This document shows positions 6,755 through 14,177 of a stretch of 35,477 nucleotides of DNA, piece by piece (the stretch's first letter is position 1; each line of letters begins with the position of its first letter). The stretch lies in contig JAGVWM010000008.1 of assembly GCA_018304325.1 (NCBI GenBank), positions 1 to 35,477 of the forward strand, in the 5' to 3' direction. Position numbers and translations under genes: made by a program. The DNA is from Candidatus Pacearchaeota archaeon. GTDB lineage: Archaea > Nanobdellota > Nanobdellia > Pacearchaeales > GW2011-AR1. The notes under the pieces were generated by a model. It did not search any database and was not told the DNA's origin. It was given only the letters and a program-made list of their open reading frames with translations.

Positions 6755-7368
6755 TGGAAGAACATAAGTTTGTTAGGTTTAAGAAAGATGAATTTGAGAT
6801 AAGAGAATTTGTAAAAGAATATTTGGGGAAGGGAAAAGTGAGTAAAGTTAATATTGAATATACTCCTGTTGGGGAAAAAATTGTTATTATGACTAGTCGA
6901 CCTGGATTAATTATTGGTAGAGGTGGTGAAAAAATAACTCAACTTACAGAGGTTCTTAAAAAGAAATTTAAGTTTGAAAATCCACATATTGAAATTGGAG
7001 AAATAACAAATCCATACTTAGACGCTCAAGGAGTTGCAGATGAAATTGCTCTTAGTATTGAAAATAAGGGTTCTCTTAAATTTAAAATTGTTGCATATAG
7101 AATGTTAAAACAGATAGTTGATGCTGGAGCTAAGGGAGTTGAAATTAAATTAGCTGGGAAATTGCCAAGTGCAAGAGCAAGAACTTGGAGATTTAAGAAA
7201 GGTTATTTGAAAAAAGTAGGGGATAGTTCAAAGGTTGTTGATAAAGCAGAAGCTATTGCAAGCACAAAAACAGGAGCTATAGGAATTAGTGTAAGTATAT
7301 TACATCCTGATGCAAAAATACATGATCAAATCTCAATAACAAGGAGGAGTGTAAATGAAAAGGTTTAA
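6754..7368 (+). CDS. rps3: 30S ribosomal protein S3 (uS3)
   Basis: uS3 forms part of the mRNA entry channel. The N-terminal type II KH domain shows its GxxG loop as IIGRGGEKI (residues 53-61), preceded by KIVIMTSRPG. The C-terminal domain contains GAKGVEIKLAGKLPSARART, the family signature. Length (204) is typical for archaeal S3. A Shine-Dalgarno (AAGGAGAAGG) lies just upstream inside rpl22, and the ATG overlaps the last base of the L22 stop. Confidence 0.96.
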   Translation: MEEHKFVRFKKDEFEIREFVKEYLGKGKVSKVNIEYTPVGEKIVIMTSRPGLIIGRGGEKITQLTEVLKKKFKFENPHIEIGEITNPYLDAQGVADEIALSIENKGSLKFKIVAYRMLKQIVDAGAKGVEIKLAGKLPSARARTWRFKKGYLKKVGDSSKVVDKAEAIASTKTGAIGISVSILHPDAKIHDQISITRRSVNEKV

Positions 7369-7564
7369 AGAACTGTCAAAACTTGGCAAAAATGATATTA
7401 TAAAAAAAATAAATGAAATGGAAATGGAAATGGTAAAAGCAAGGGTAACTGCTAGTAAAGGTGGAAAAGTAAAGATAAAAGAATTAAAAAAAACTTTGGC
7501 AAATTTGAAAATGCTCAACAAACAAAACAATGGAGATAGATCCAAAAACAGGGTTGCCAGTTGA
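7355..7564 (+). CDS. rpl29: 50S ribosomal protein L29 (uL29)
   Basis: uL29 is a small helical hairpin protein at the tunnel exit. The 69-residue sequence has the expected two helices: FKELSKLGKNDIIKKINEM and the KIKELKKTLANLKMLNKQ helix. A strong Shine-Dalgarno (AAGGAGGAG) precedes the ATG, which overlaps the S3 end by 14 nt. The last 12 codons overlap the start of the aIF1 gene in another frame (35 nt), so the tail after about residue 57 is shaped by that overlap. Confidence 0.9.
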   Translation: MKRFKELSKLGKNDIIKKINEMEMEMVKARVTASKGGKVKIKELKKTLANLKMLNKQNNGDRSKNRVAS

Positions 7565-7829
7565 GGCTATAGCGTGGGAAGATCTCTCACGAGGCGAACA
7601 GAGAATCCAAGTAACAACAGCCAAAAAAAAATTTGGTAAGTATGTTACAATTGTGTCAGGGTTTGACAAAGGAACTGACCTCAAGAAAATAGCCAAGGAG
7701 CTTAAAGAAGAACTTGGTTGTGGAGGGACAGTAAGAGACGACTCAATAGAGTTGCAAGGAGATCATAGAAGAAAAATCAAACCAATCCTTGCAAGACTTG
7801 GATTTTCAGAAAGTTCAATTAGCAACTAA
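7530..7829 (+). CDS. sui1: Translation initiation factor aIF1 (SUI1 family)
   Basis: aIF1 binds the 30S P site and proofreads start-codon selection. The 99 residues contain the SUI1 domain: RIQVTTAKKKFGKYVTIVSGFD, LKKIAKELKEELGCGGTV and IELQGDHRRKIKPIL, matching the family end to end. The N-terminus (IDPKTGLPVEAIAW) aligns with the archaeal N-terminal zinc-ribbon position but has no cysteines. The gene uses more GC-ending codons (CTC, GCC, GAC, ATC) than its neighbours. Position between L29 and S17 is the archaeal norm, although rnp1 (RNase P p29), usually next, is absent. Confidence 0.94.
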   Translation: MEIDPKTGLPVEAIAWEDLSRGEQRIQVTTAKKKFGKYVTIVSGFDKGTDLKKIAKELKEELGCGGTVRDDSIELQGDHRRKIKPILARLGFSESSISN

Positions 7830-7844
7830 AAACCCAAAAACAAA

Positions 7845-8192
7845 ATGGAAAAGAAAAACAAGAAGATAGACTTGAAAGTAAGAAACAGAGTAGTTGGAAC
7901 TAGAGGAAGAAAATTTGAGGGTTATGTAATAAGAAAGTTCGACAAAAGAGTTACTATTCAACTAGAAAGAATAAGATATATTAGAAAATATGAAAGGTAT
8001 GCGAAGTATCAAACTAAAGTCCATGCTTATCTTCCAGAAAGTATGAAAAATCAAATAAACCTTGGAGATTACATACAAGTTGCTGAATGCAGACCTTTAA
8101 GTAAAATTATTCACCATCTTGTTGTAAAAAAGATAAGGGATGTTGATGTTAAAATGAAGATAATGGAAAAATTTAAGGAGGAAACAAAATGA
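7845..8192 (+). CDS. rps17: 30S ribosomal protein S17 (uS17)
   Basis: uS17 is an OB-fold primary 16S rRNA binder. The 115-residue sequence has the family block GRKFEGYVIRKFDKRVTIQLER, then KYERYAKYQTKVHAYLPE and GDYIQVAECRPLSKIIHHLV. The ECRPLSK motif near residue 80 is diagnostic. This is S17 and not the RNase P subunit Rpp29, which also has a Sm-like beta barrel but lacks RPLSK. It starts 15 nt after aIF1 and overlaps rpl14 by 4 nt. Confidence 0.95.
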   Translation: MEKKNKKIDLKVRNRVVGTRGRKFEGYVIRKFDKRVTIQLERIRYIRKYERYAKYQTKVHAYLPESMKNQINLGDYIQVAECRPLSKIIHHLVVKKIRDVDVKMKIMEKFKEETK

Positions 8193-8590
8193 AAGCAATA
8201 AGTGCAAGAGCAACAAGAGGATTAAATATTGGAAGTGAAGTAGTAGCTGCTGATAATAGTGGAGCAAGAATAGTAAGAATAGTTTCTGTTAAAAGAGGAA
8301 AAACAGTTAAAAAAAGGCAGCAATATGCAAAAATATCTGACTGGGTCAAAGTTTCTGTTAGAAAAGGAAAACCGGAGATGAAAGGTGAAGTTTTTGATGC
8401 TGTTGTAGTTAGAATGAGAAAACCATGGAGGAGAAAAAATGGGGAAAGGATTGCCTTTAGTGATAATGCTGTTGCATTATTAAAAGATGAAAAGGGAAAC
8501 CCTAAGGGAACTCAAATTAAAGGTCCAATAGCCCGTGAAGTATTAGAAAGATGGGTTAGTGTAGCTAAAATTGCGAGGATAGTTGTTTAA
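8189..8590 (+). CDS. rpl14: 50S ribosomal protein L14 (uL14)
   Basis: uL14 is a beta-barrel protein at the subunit interface. The signature GSEVVAADNSGARIVRIVSV near residues 16-35 is clear, followed by VVVRMRKPWRRKNGERIAFSDNAVALL and the C-terminal KGPIAREVLERWVSVAKIAR. Length 133 is normal for archaea. A strong Shine-Dalgarno (AAGGAGG) precedes the ATG within the end of rps17, with a 4-nt overlap. Confidence 0.97.
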   Translation: MKAISARATRGLNIGSEVVAADNSGARIVRIVSVKRGKTVKKRQQYAKISDWVKVSVRKGKPEMKGEVFDAVVVRMRKPWRRKNGERIAFSDNAVALLKDEKGNPKGTQIKGPIAREVLERWVSVAKIARIVV

Positions 8591-8591
8591 A

Positions 8592-9008
8592 ATGAATAAA
8601 AAATTTTCACAACATTGGAAATCAAGTAAACAGAGAAGAAAACAAAGAAAATATTTAGCTAATGCTCCATTGCATACAAAAAATAAATTTGTTTCAAGTA
8701 ATTTAGCTAAAGGTTTAAGAAAAACTTATGGAATCAGGAGTTTAACTTTGAGGAAGGGTGATGAGGTTAAGATACTTAGAGGTAAATTCAATGGGAAAAA
8801 TGGGAAAATTAATAATGTTAGTTTAAAAAGGACGAGAGTAACAATAGAAGGGATACAAAATAAGAAAAAAGATGGTACTAAAATTAATGTTTATTTTCAC
8901 CCATCAAACTTACAAATAATAAGTATTGGTTCAGAAGATAAAAAAAGATTAAAAAGAATGAATAAAAAAAACAAAGAAGTAAAGACTAAAGTGGAGGAGA
9001 AAAAATAA
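8592..9008 (+). CDS. rpl24: 50S ribosomal protein L24 (uL24)
   Basis: uL24 is an assembly-initiating protein near the tunnel exit. The core KOW motif is LRKGDEVKILRGKFNGKNGKI, preceded by the archaeal basic N-terminus (SSKQRRKQRKYLANAPLH). The C-terminus is a lysine-rich tail. I chose the ATG at 8592 because it sits one nucleotide after the L14 stop (TAAaATG), the recurring junction here; an upstream ATG at 8583 would add three residues and overlap L14. Confidence 0.94.
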   Translation: MNKKFSQHWKSSKQRRKQRKYLANAPLHTKNKFVSSNLAKGLRKTYGIRSLTLRKGDEVKILRGKFNGKNGKINNVSLKRTRVTIEGIQNKKKDGTKINVYFHPSNLQIISIGSEDKKRLKRMNKKNKEVKTKVEEKK

Positions 9009-9009
9009 A

Positions 9010-9648
9010 ATGCACTTGAAAAGACCAAATACAAATAAAATGTGGCCAATATCTAGAAAAGGTACAAAATATTTAGTTGTACCAAGTCATTCAAAAAATA
9101 ATGGTATACCATTACTTGTAATATTAAGAGATGTTCTTAAAATTGTAAAAACAAGGAAAGAACTTGTAAAAATTCTGAGAGAAGGAAAAATCTTAGTTAA
9201 TGATGAAAAATTAAGAGATGAAAGTAGAACATTAGTAGTATTTGACTCTATAGGCATACCTTCATTAAATAAATATTACAAATTTAATTTCTCAGATACT
9301 GGAAAAGTTAGTTTTGATGAAATAAATGAAAAGGAATCTCACTCCAAAATATCTAAACTAAGTAATAAGAAAATTCTAAAAAAGGGGGTAACACAGTTAA
9401 ACTTCGGTGATGGTAGAAATATACTATCTAAAGAAAAAATATCTGTTGGAGACTCAGCTATTATTAATTTTAAAGAAAAGAAATTAGTTAAAATTCTACC
9501 TATATCTGAAAAATCTAAAGTTATGATTATAGGTGGTAAACATAGAGGGGAAAAGGGTGTTATAGAGTCTGTTGGAGAGAAAATTTTGATCAAATCTAAA
9601 GAATCTAAATTTGAAATAGGTAAAAATGAGATAATGATAATTGAATAA
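9010..9648 (+). CDS. rps4e: 30S ribosomal protein S4e (eS4)
   Basis: eS4 is an archaeal/eukaryotic small-subunit protein. Visible domains are the N-terminal HLKRPNTNKMWPISRKGTKY segment, the S4-like RNA-binding helix pair (KTRKELVKILREGKILVNDE, about residues 56-75) and a C-terminal KOW motif (IIGGKHRGEKGVIESVGEKI). At 212 residues it is shorter than most archaeal S4e (about 235-245), in line with a compact genome. A GGAGG site precedes it within rpl24, and the start is one nucleotide after the L24 stop. Confidence 0.94.
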   Translation: MHLKRPNTNKMWPISRKGTKYLVVPSHSKNNGIPLLVILRDVLKIVKTRKELVKILREGKILVNDEKLRDESRTLVVFDSIGIPSLNKYYKFNFSDTGKVSFDEINEKESHSKISKLSNKKILKKGVTQLNFGDGRNILSKEKISVGDSAIINFKEKKLVKILPISEKSKVMIIGGKHRGEKGVIESVGEKILIKSKESKFEIGKNEIMIIE

Positions 9649-9649
9649 A

Positions 9650-10252
9650 ATGGTACAAAATAAACATATGGAAAATGAACCCACTAAGGTTCGCAAGAAC
9701 TTGGTGCACAAAGAATCTTTTGATTCTTCTGGTTTGAAAAAGGTTTCCAAAATGCCGAATAAAATGCAAGAAGTTGAAATGGAAAAGTTAGTTTTATCTT
9801 TTGGAGGTGTGAAAGATGAACTTGAGAAAGGATACAAATTATTAGAAAAAATATCTAAAGAAAAACCTTCAAGAAGACTAACTTCAAAAAGAATACCAGG
9901 ATTTGGGATAAGACCTGAGATGGAAGTTGGTTGTATGGTAACACTTAGAGGAGAAAAAGCTAAAAATCTGCTTAAAAGGTTGCTTGCATCTGTTGATAAT
10001 AAAATGAAGAAAAAACAAATTGCAAAGAATCAATTTGGATTTGGAATAAAAGAGTACATAGAAATCCCTGGTGAAGAATATGATAGGGAAATTGGAATGA
10101 TAGGATTTAATGTAGTTCTAGTTTTTTCAAGAAAAGGAAAAAGAGTTAGTATTAAAAAGGTAAAACGTGGAAGATTACCTGAAAGACATCATGTAACTCA
10201 GGATGAAATAATTAAATATATGAAAGAAAATTTTAATGTGAGAGTAGAATGA
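9650..10252 (+). CDS. rpl5: 50S ribosomal protein L5 (uL5), with N-terminal extension
   Basis: uL5 binds 5S rRNA and contacts P-site tRNA. The conserved protein starts near the internal ATG at 9752 ([18 protein letters not shown]) and includes [32 protein letters not shown] and the [17 protein letters not shown] block. The 34 residues before that are not part of normal L5. The start at 9650 is chosen because it follows the S4e stop by one nucleotide like many genes here; the alternative at 9752 would leave a 103-nt hairpin-rich leader. Inside that stretch lie a perfect hairpin (9711-9728) and a half copy of the window's palindromic element just before 9752. Confidence 0.9.
   Translation: MVQNKHMENEPTKVRKNLVHKESFDSSGLKKVSKMPNKMQEVEMEKLVLSFGGVKDELEKGYKLLEKISKEKPSRRLTSKRIPGFGIRPEMEVGCMVTLRGEKAKNLLKRLLASVDNKMKKKQIAKNQFGFGIKEYIEIPGEEYDREIGMIGFNVVLVFSRKGKRVSIKKVKRGRLPERHHVTQDEIIKYMKENFNVRVE
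9711..9728. other. Hairpin in the 5' part of rpl5
   Basis: AAGAATC-TTTT-GATTCTT is a perfect 7-bp stem with a 4-nt loop, preceded by GAACC/GGTTC (5 bp) around 9677-9692. Together with the half element AAAGGTTTCCAAA (9739-9751), which ends directly before the ATG at 9752, it could be a structured leader rather than coding sequence. Confidence 0.4.
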
Positions 10253-10479
10253 CAGCAAGTGATTGGAAAAAATTAATGAATCAATTAAAGAATAAACCAG
10301 CTGTTGCTAGAAAATTCATGAAGCATAATAAACCTAAAGATAGAAAATTTGGTATTGCTGCCCAAAAATGTGAGCGTTGTGGCCGTTATGGGGCAAGAGT
10401 TAGCCAGTATGGATTAAACTTTTGCAGACAATGCTTTAGAGAAGTAGCAGAAGAGATTGGATTTAAAAAATATTCATAA
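10249..10479 (+). CDS. rps14: 30S ribosomal protein S14 (uS14), zinc-binding
   Basis: uS14 sits in the small-subunit head. The zinc site is CERC...CRQC with cysteines at residues 41, 44, 59 and 62, and the family string [20 protein letters not shown] is intact. It has 76 residues rather than the 50-57 common in archaea, because of a 35-residue lysine-rich N-terminal segment. The ATG overlaps the L5 stop by 4 nt. A 38-nt gap carrying a promoter-like palindrome follows. Confidence 0.95.
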   Translation: MTASDWKKLMNQLKNKPAVARKFMKHNKPKDRKFGIAAQKCERCGRYGARVSQYGLNFCRQCFREVAEEIGFKKYS

Positions 10480-10481
10480 AT

Positions 10482-10500
10482 AAACCTTTATAAAAGGTTT
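10482..10500. repeat. Palindromic element copy 3 with TATA-like core (before rps8)
   Basis: AAACCTTT-ATA-AAAGGTTT, a perfect 8-bp stem. Its centre reads TTTATAAA (10487-10494), a good TATA box 24-31 bp upstream of the rps8 ATG. It may therefore serve as an internal promoter as well as a hairpin in read-through RNA. This is the widest gap between ribosomal genes in the operon. Confidence 0.6.
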
Positions 10501-10517
10501 TCAAACATAAAAACAAA

Positions 10518-10892
10518 ATGAGCCAAGATATAATATCAGACACATTGAACCAGATAATGAATGCGAAAAAAGCTGGAAAGAAAGAAGTAGTCATGACTAA
10601 ACATTCTAAACTACTTATGGAAGTATTAAATTTAGCTAAGGAAGAAGGATATATAGAAAATTATGATATTTCTGGGAATAAATTATCGATAGCTATAGGA
10701 AAAATAATAGAATGTAAAGCGATAAAACCGAGATTTAATGTTGATTCATATTCTATAAATAAATATATGAGGAGATATTTACCAGGAATTGGTTTAGGAA
10801 TTATAATTATTTCAACTAATAAAGGAGTTATTACACATAACAAAGCTCTAGAAGAAAAAATTGGGGGAAGTTTATTAGCTTATTTTTACTAA
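10518..10892 (+). CDS. rps8: 30S ribosomal protein S8 (uS8)
   Basis: uS8 is a primary binder of the central 16S domain. The 124-residue archaeal form shows DIISDTLNQIMNAKKAGKKE at the N-terminus, HSKLLMEVLNLAKEEGYI, and the C-terminal block YLPGIGLGIIIISTNKGVITHNKA with the family's STNKG-type turn. It is separated from S14 by 38 nt holding a palindrome with a TATA core, so it may start an internal transcript and be leaderless. Confidence 0.95.
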   Translation: MSQDIISDTLNQIMNAKKAGKKEVVMTKHSKLLMEVLNLAKEEGYIENYDISGNKLSIAIGKIIECKAIKPRFNVDSYSINKYMRRYLPGIGLGIIIISTNKGVITHNKALEEKIGGSLLAYFY

Positions 10893-10893
10893 A

Positions 10894-11442
10894 ATGAAAG
10901 AAGAAATTAAAGAAGCAATAGAAATCCCTGAAGGAATCGAATTTAAATTAGAGGGTAATAAAATAATAGCAAAGGCTGGGGATAAAACTATAATTAGAAA
11001 AATCGGCTTACAAAATTTTACCGTTAAAGTTGAAGGTAATAAAATAATTTTACATTCTAAAAAAGCTACAAGAAGTGAAAGTAAAATAATGTATACTACT
11101 AAAGCTCATATAAATAATATGATTAATGGTTTGGTTAATGATTTTGAGTATAAACTTGAAGTGGCATATTCACATTTTCCAGTTAGTATTGAGTTAGATA
11201 ATTCTAACCATAAACTCATAGTAAAAAACTTCTTAGGAGAGAGAAAAAATAGGGTGGCAAAGCTACTTCCTGAAGCAGATGTTTCAATTAAAGGGAATAT
11301 AATAACAATTAAGTCCCATAATAAAGAAACAGCTGGCCAGACTGCAGCTAATATTGAAAAAGCAACTCAAATAAAAAATAGAGATAGAAGAAAATTCCAA
11401 GATGGGATATATATTACTGAAAAACCTGGGAGGGAAATATAA
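10894..11442 (+). CDS. rpl6: 50S ribosomal protein L6 (uL6)
   Basis: uL6 stabilises the sarcin-ricin loop region. Two tandem alpha/beta domains are visible: residues about 8-80 (IPEGIEFKLEGNKIIAKAGD) and about 85-175 (YSHFPVSIELDNSNHKLIVKN, then GERKNRVAKLLPEADVSIKG). The C-terminal RRKFQDGIYITEK is the archaeal ending. Length 182 is typical. It begins one nucleotide after the S8 stop. Confidence 0.96.
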   Translation: MKEEIKEAIEIPEGIEFKLEGNKIIAKAGDKTIIRKIGLQNFTVKVEGNKIILHSKKATRSESKIMYTTKAHINNMINGLVNDFEYKLEVAYSHFPVSIELDNSNHKLIVKNFLGERKNRVAKLLPEADVSIKGNIITIKSHNKETAGQTAANIEKATQIKNRDRRKFQDGIYITEKPGREI

Positions 11443-11834
11443 TGCCAAATAAAAGATTCCTAAGAAGAAATACTAATGAATACATCAAACTAGGCAAAAA
11501 AAGCAAGAAAAACCAGAAGTGGAGAAGACCTAGAGGTAGAGATAATAAAATGAGACTTAAAACTAAAGGTCATCCTTTAGTTGTTAAAGTAGGATATAAA
11601 CAAAACAAAGCTAATAGAGGTAAAGTAAATGGGAAAGAGCTTAAAATAATTAGAAATATCAACGATCTAAAAGATGTAAAGGGTAAAACTTTACAATTAG
11701 GTAAACTTGGAATAAAGAAAAAAATAATGATTTCAAAAATATGTCAAGACAAAAATATTGAATTTATAAATTTTGATCCAAAGAAATTTATTTCTAGGAT
11801 GAAACAAGGGATTAAGACTGAGGTAAAAAAATGA
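11442..11834 (+). CDS. rpl32e: 50S ribosomal protein L32e (eL32)
   Basis: eL32 is an archaeal/eukaryotic large-subunit protein. The core motif KKNQKWRRPRGRDNKMRLK near residues 21-40 is diagnostic, followed by the conserved VKVGYKQNKANRG. The 130-residue length is the compact archaeal form. The ATG overlaps the L6 stop by one nucleotide, and the 3' end overlaps rpl19e by 4 nt, so all three are probably translationally coupled. Confidence 0.95.
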   Translation: MPNKRFLRRNTNEYIKLGKKSKKNQKWRRPRGRDNKMRLKTKGHPLVVKVGYKQNKANRGKVNGKELKIIRNINDLKDVKGKTLQLGKLGIKKKIMISKICQDKNIEFINFDPKKFISRMKQGIKTEVKK

Positions 11835-12226
11835 ACCTATTAAATAAGAAAAAATTGGCTGCAAAAACTCTTGGAGTTGGAATGGGAAGAGTAGAATTTA
11901 ATATTAATAGATTAGAAGAGATTAAAGAAGCTATTACAAGGCAAGATATCAAAGACCTTGTTAAAGGCGGAGCAATTAAAATAAAAGAGCCTAAAGGCAG
12001 AAAGAAAAATGTAAAAAGGAAACAAAGAAGAAGGGCAGGAAAAATAAAGCTTAAAGTAAATAGTAGAAAACAAGAATATGTAAAAATTACAAGAAAATTA
12101 AGAAGATATATTAAAAGTTTAAAAGATCAGGAAAAAATAACAAAAGAAAAACATATTGATTTAAGGAAACAAATAAGAAATAGAATTTACAAAAGTAAAA
12201 GGCACCTAATGGAGAGTTTGCAATAA
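11831..12226 (+). CDS. rpl19e: 50S ribosomal protein L19e (eL19)
   Basis: eL19 is a long-helical archaeal/eukaryotic protein that forms an inter-subunit bridge. Visible features are the N-terminal LLNKKKLAAKTLGVGMGRVEF, IKEAITRQDIKDLVKGGAIK, the basic KKNVKRKQRRRAGKIKLK stretch, and the C-terminal helix ending IYKSKRHLMESL. At 131 residues it is shorter than usual (about 145-150), with a trimmed C-terminus. It overlaps rpl32e by 4 nt. Confidence 0.95.
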   Translation: MNLLNKKKLAAKTLGVGMGRVEFNINRLEEIKEAITRQDIKDLVKGGAIKIKEPKGRKKNVKRKQRRRAGKIKLKVNSRKQEYVKITRKLRRYIKSLKDQEKITKEKHIDLRKQIRNRIYKSKRHLMESLQ

Positions 12227-12227
12227 A

Positions 12228-12719
12228 ATGAGAACAGTAAGAAAAAGAAGAAATGAGAATAAAACAGACTACAAATTAAGAATGGGTTTGCTTAAACAAG
12301 ATAAACCAAGAATTGTAATAAGAAAGACAAACAAATACTTAATTGCCCAGTATGTGCAGAGTAAGAATGCAAAAGACACAATATTAATAGGTGTAACCTC
12401 AAAAGAACTTGTTAAATATGGTTGGCCTAAAGAATCTATAGGATCATTAAAATCAATACCTGCATCTTATCTAACTGGATATATATTAGGTAAAAAAATA
12501 CTTGAAAAGTATAAAGATAATGAGAGTATTATAGACACTGGTTTACAGAGAAATATTCATGGGTCAAGAATATATGCTTTAGTAAAGGGTATTATTGATG
12601 CAGGAATTAATATTCCACACAATGAGAAAATATTTCCAAGTGAAGATAGGATAAGTGGTAAAAATACGAAGAAAGACTTTTCGGAAATGGTGAAAAAAGT
12701 AAAGGGTAATATAAAATGA
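12228..12719 (+). CDS. rpl18: 50S ribosomal protein L18 (uL18)
   Basis: uL18 binds 5S rRNA. The archaeal form is visible: RRRNENKTDYKLRMGLLKQD-like N-terminus (KRRNENKTDYKLRMGLLKQD), RIVIRKTNKYLIAQYVQ, GWPKESIGSLKSIPASYLTG and the RNIHGSRIYALVKGIIDAGI block. At 163 residues the C-terminal extension found in halophile L18 is reduced. It starts one nucleotide after rpl19e and overlaps rps5 by 4 nt. Confidence 0.95.
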   Translation: MRTVRKRRNENKTDYKLRMGLLKQDKPRIVIRKTNKYLIAQYVQSKNAKDTILIGVTSKELVKYGWPKESIGSLKSIPASYLTGYILGKKILEKYKDNESIIDTGLQRNIHGSRIYALVKGIIDAGINIPHNEKIFPSEDRISGKNTKKDFSEMVKKVKGNIK

Positions 12720-13459
12720 GTGAAAAAATAATAAAAAAATCTGAAGAAAGAGAAAAAATGGATGAATTAGTAGAGATAGCAGAAGAAATAGTAGAGAAAG
12801 AAGTAGTAGAAAAAAAAGCAAGAGGACATGAAAACTTAGACTCATGGGTTCCTCAAACAAAGCTTGGAAAAATGGTTAAAGGAGGTAAAATAAAAAATAT
12901 TGATGAAGTGCTTGATAATAAAATGAAAATACTTGAACCAGAAATTGTTGATTATTTATTAAGTGTTGATCATGACTTACTCTTTGTAGGCCAGTCTAAA
13001 GGAAAATTTGGTGGTGGTAAAAGAAGAGCTTGGAGACAATCTCAGAAAAAAACTAAAGAGGGTAATGTAATAACATTTTCAGCATTTGTAGTGGTTGGCG
13101 ACAAAAATGGTCATGTTGGAGTAGGTTTTGGAAAATCTAAGGAGACACTTCCAGCAAGAGAAAAAGCACTTAGAAAAGCTAAGCTAAACTTAATAAAAAT
13201 AAAAAGAGGAAGTGGTAGCTTTGAAGGATCTTCACATGAATTGCATAGTATTCCATTAAAGGTTGAAGGAAAATGTGGAAGTGTAAGCATTACACTTATA
13301 CCTGCTCCACAAGGAACTGGTCTTGTTATTGGTAATGAAGGAAAAAAAATACTGAAATTAGCAGGAATACAAGATATATACAGTAAATCATTTGGTCACA
13401 AAAGAACTACAATGAATTATGGTAAAGCAGTAATGGAGGCTTTGAAGAAATTAGCATGA
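12716..13459 (+). CDS. rps5: 30S ribosomal protein S5 (uS5), with acidic N-terminal extension
   Basis: uS5 shapes the decoding region and mRNA entry tunnel. The N-terminal double-stranded-RNA-binding-like domain is visible from about residue 100 (RRAWRQSQKKTKEGNVITFS, VGVGFGKSKETLPAREKALR) and the C-terminal domain has LIPAPQGTGLVIGNEGKKIL. The archaeal N-terminal segment WVPQTKLGKMVKGGKI is present. The first 40 residues are an added Glu/Lys-rich stretch (EELVEIAEEIVEKE type) that resembles the L22 extension. Length is 247 against about 210-235 in most archaea. Confidence 0.95.
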   Translation: MSEKIIKKSEEREKMDELVEIAEEIVEKEVVEKKARGHENLDSWVPQTKLGKMVKGGKIKNIDEVLDNKMKILEPEIVDYLLSVDHDLLFVGQSKGKFGGGKRRAWRQSQKKTKEGNVITFSAFVVVGDKNGHVGVGFGKSKETLPAREKALRKAKLNLIKIKRGSGSFEGSSHELHSIPLKVEGKCGSVSITLIPAPQGTGLVIGNEGKKILKLAGIQDIYSKSFGHKRTTMNYGKAVMEALKKLA

Positions 13460-13869
13460 TAGTAGTTATAAGAATATCTGGAATGGTAAATATAAACAAG
13501 CCTGTAGAGGAAACTTTATACAGACTTAGATTAAGAAGAAAATACTCATGTGTTATCGTCTCTGAAACTAAAGAAACAATTGGAATGTTAAAAAAAGTAA
13601 GAAATTTTATTTCTTATGAGAAAATAGATGAAAATACTTTAAAAGAACTAATAAATAAAAGAGGACAATCAGAAGATAAAAAAGAAAAAATAAATGTTGA
13701 AAAAGTTATTAAATATTTAAATGAAAATAAAACTCTTGATGGATCTGGCATAAAACCATTTTTTAGGTTACATCCTCCAAGAGGTGGAATAAACACTAAA
13801 CAGCATTTTCCAAAGGGAGTTTTAGGGGAGAATAAAGAAATAAATAAACTAATTTTGAGGATGTTATGA
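13456..13869 (+). CDS. rpl30: 50S ribosomal protein L30 (uL30)
   Basis: uL30 is a small large-subunit protein; archaeal versions are about 150 residues. The N-terminal ferredoxin-like half is IVVIRISGMVNINKPVEETL, then LRLRRKYSCVIV. The archaeal C-terminal part has FFRLHPPRGGINTKQHFPKG, a strong diagnostic. At 137 residues it is slightly trimmed. It overlaps both neighbours by 4 nt. In most archaea L15 would follow directly; here three small unknown genes intervene. Confidence 0.94.
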   Translation: MIVVIRISGMVNINKPVEETLYRLRLRRKYSCVIVSETKETIGMLKKVRNFISYEKIDENTLKELINKRGQSEDKKEKINVEKVIKYLNENKTLDGSGIKPFFRLHPPRGGINTKQHFPKGVLGENKEINKLILRML

Positions 13870-14177
13870 ATACTACAAGAACTAAATATGCAGTAAATAA
13901 AGACTTTAAAATATCTAAAGTAAATGAAGGGTGTATAATAGAAAATCAAGGGGTAGAAGAGTTAGTTATAAAAGTACAAGGTGATGAATTAGAAACCTTA
14001 TCAAGAGAAAAACTTAATAATAATTTCATAGATATGGTTATATCTATGAAAAAATATAATGCTCCAGTCTGTAATACTTTAAAATATTTAAAACCAAGCA
14101 GAATTATTAATTACTTTGCAAGAATAGATAATGAGTTTGACGATTATGACACGCTTTTAAGGGAGGCTGGATTATAA
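13866..14177 (+). CDS. Uncharacterised 103-aa protein in the ribosomal operon
   Basis: No family is recognised. It is a small soluble protein with a basic/mixed N-terminal half (about residues 1-50, predicted strands: KISKVNEGCIIENQGVEELV) and a helical C-terminal half containing KYLKPSRIINYFARIDNEFD. It overlaps rpl30 by 4 nt and touches the next gene by one nucleotide, so it is translated as part of the operon. Position among ribosomal protein genes suggests a lineage-specific ribosome, assembly or translocon-related role, but that is inference from context only. Confidence 0.75.
   Translation: MNTTRTKYAVNKDFKISKVNEGCIIENQGVEELVIKVQGDELETLSREKLNNNFIDMVISMKKYNAPVCNTLKYLKPSRIINYFARIDNEFDDYDTLLREAGL

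Noticed and set aside
12579-12860. Leu/Phe-rich minus-strand frame that looks like a membrane protein
   Set aside because: It is antisense to the Lys/Glu-rich start of rps5; such shadows read as poly-Leu/Phe.
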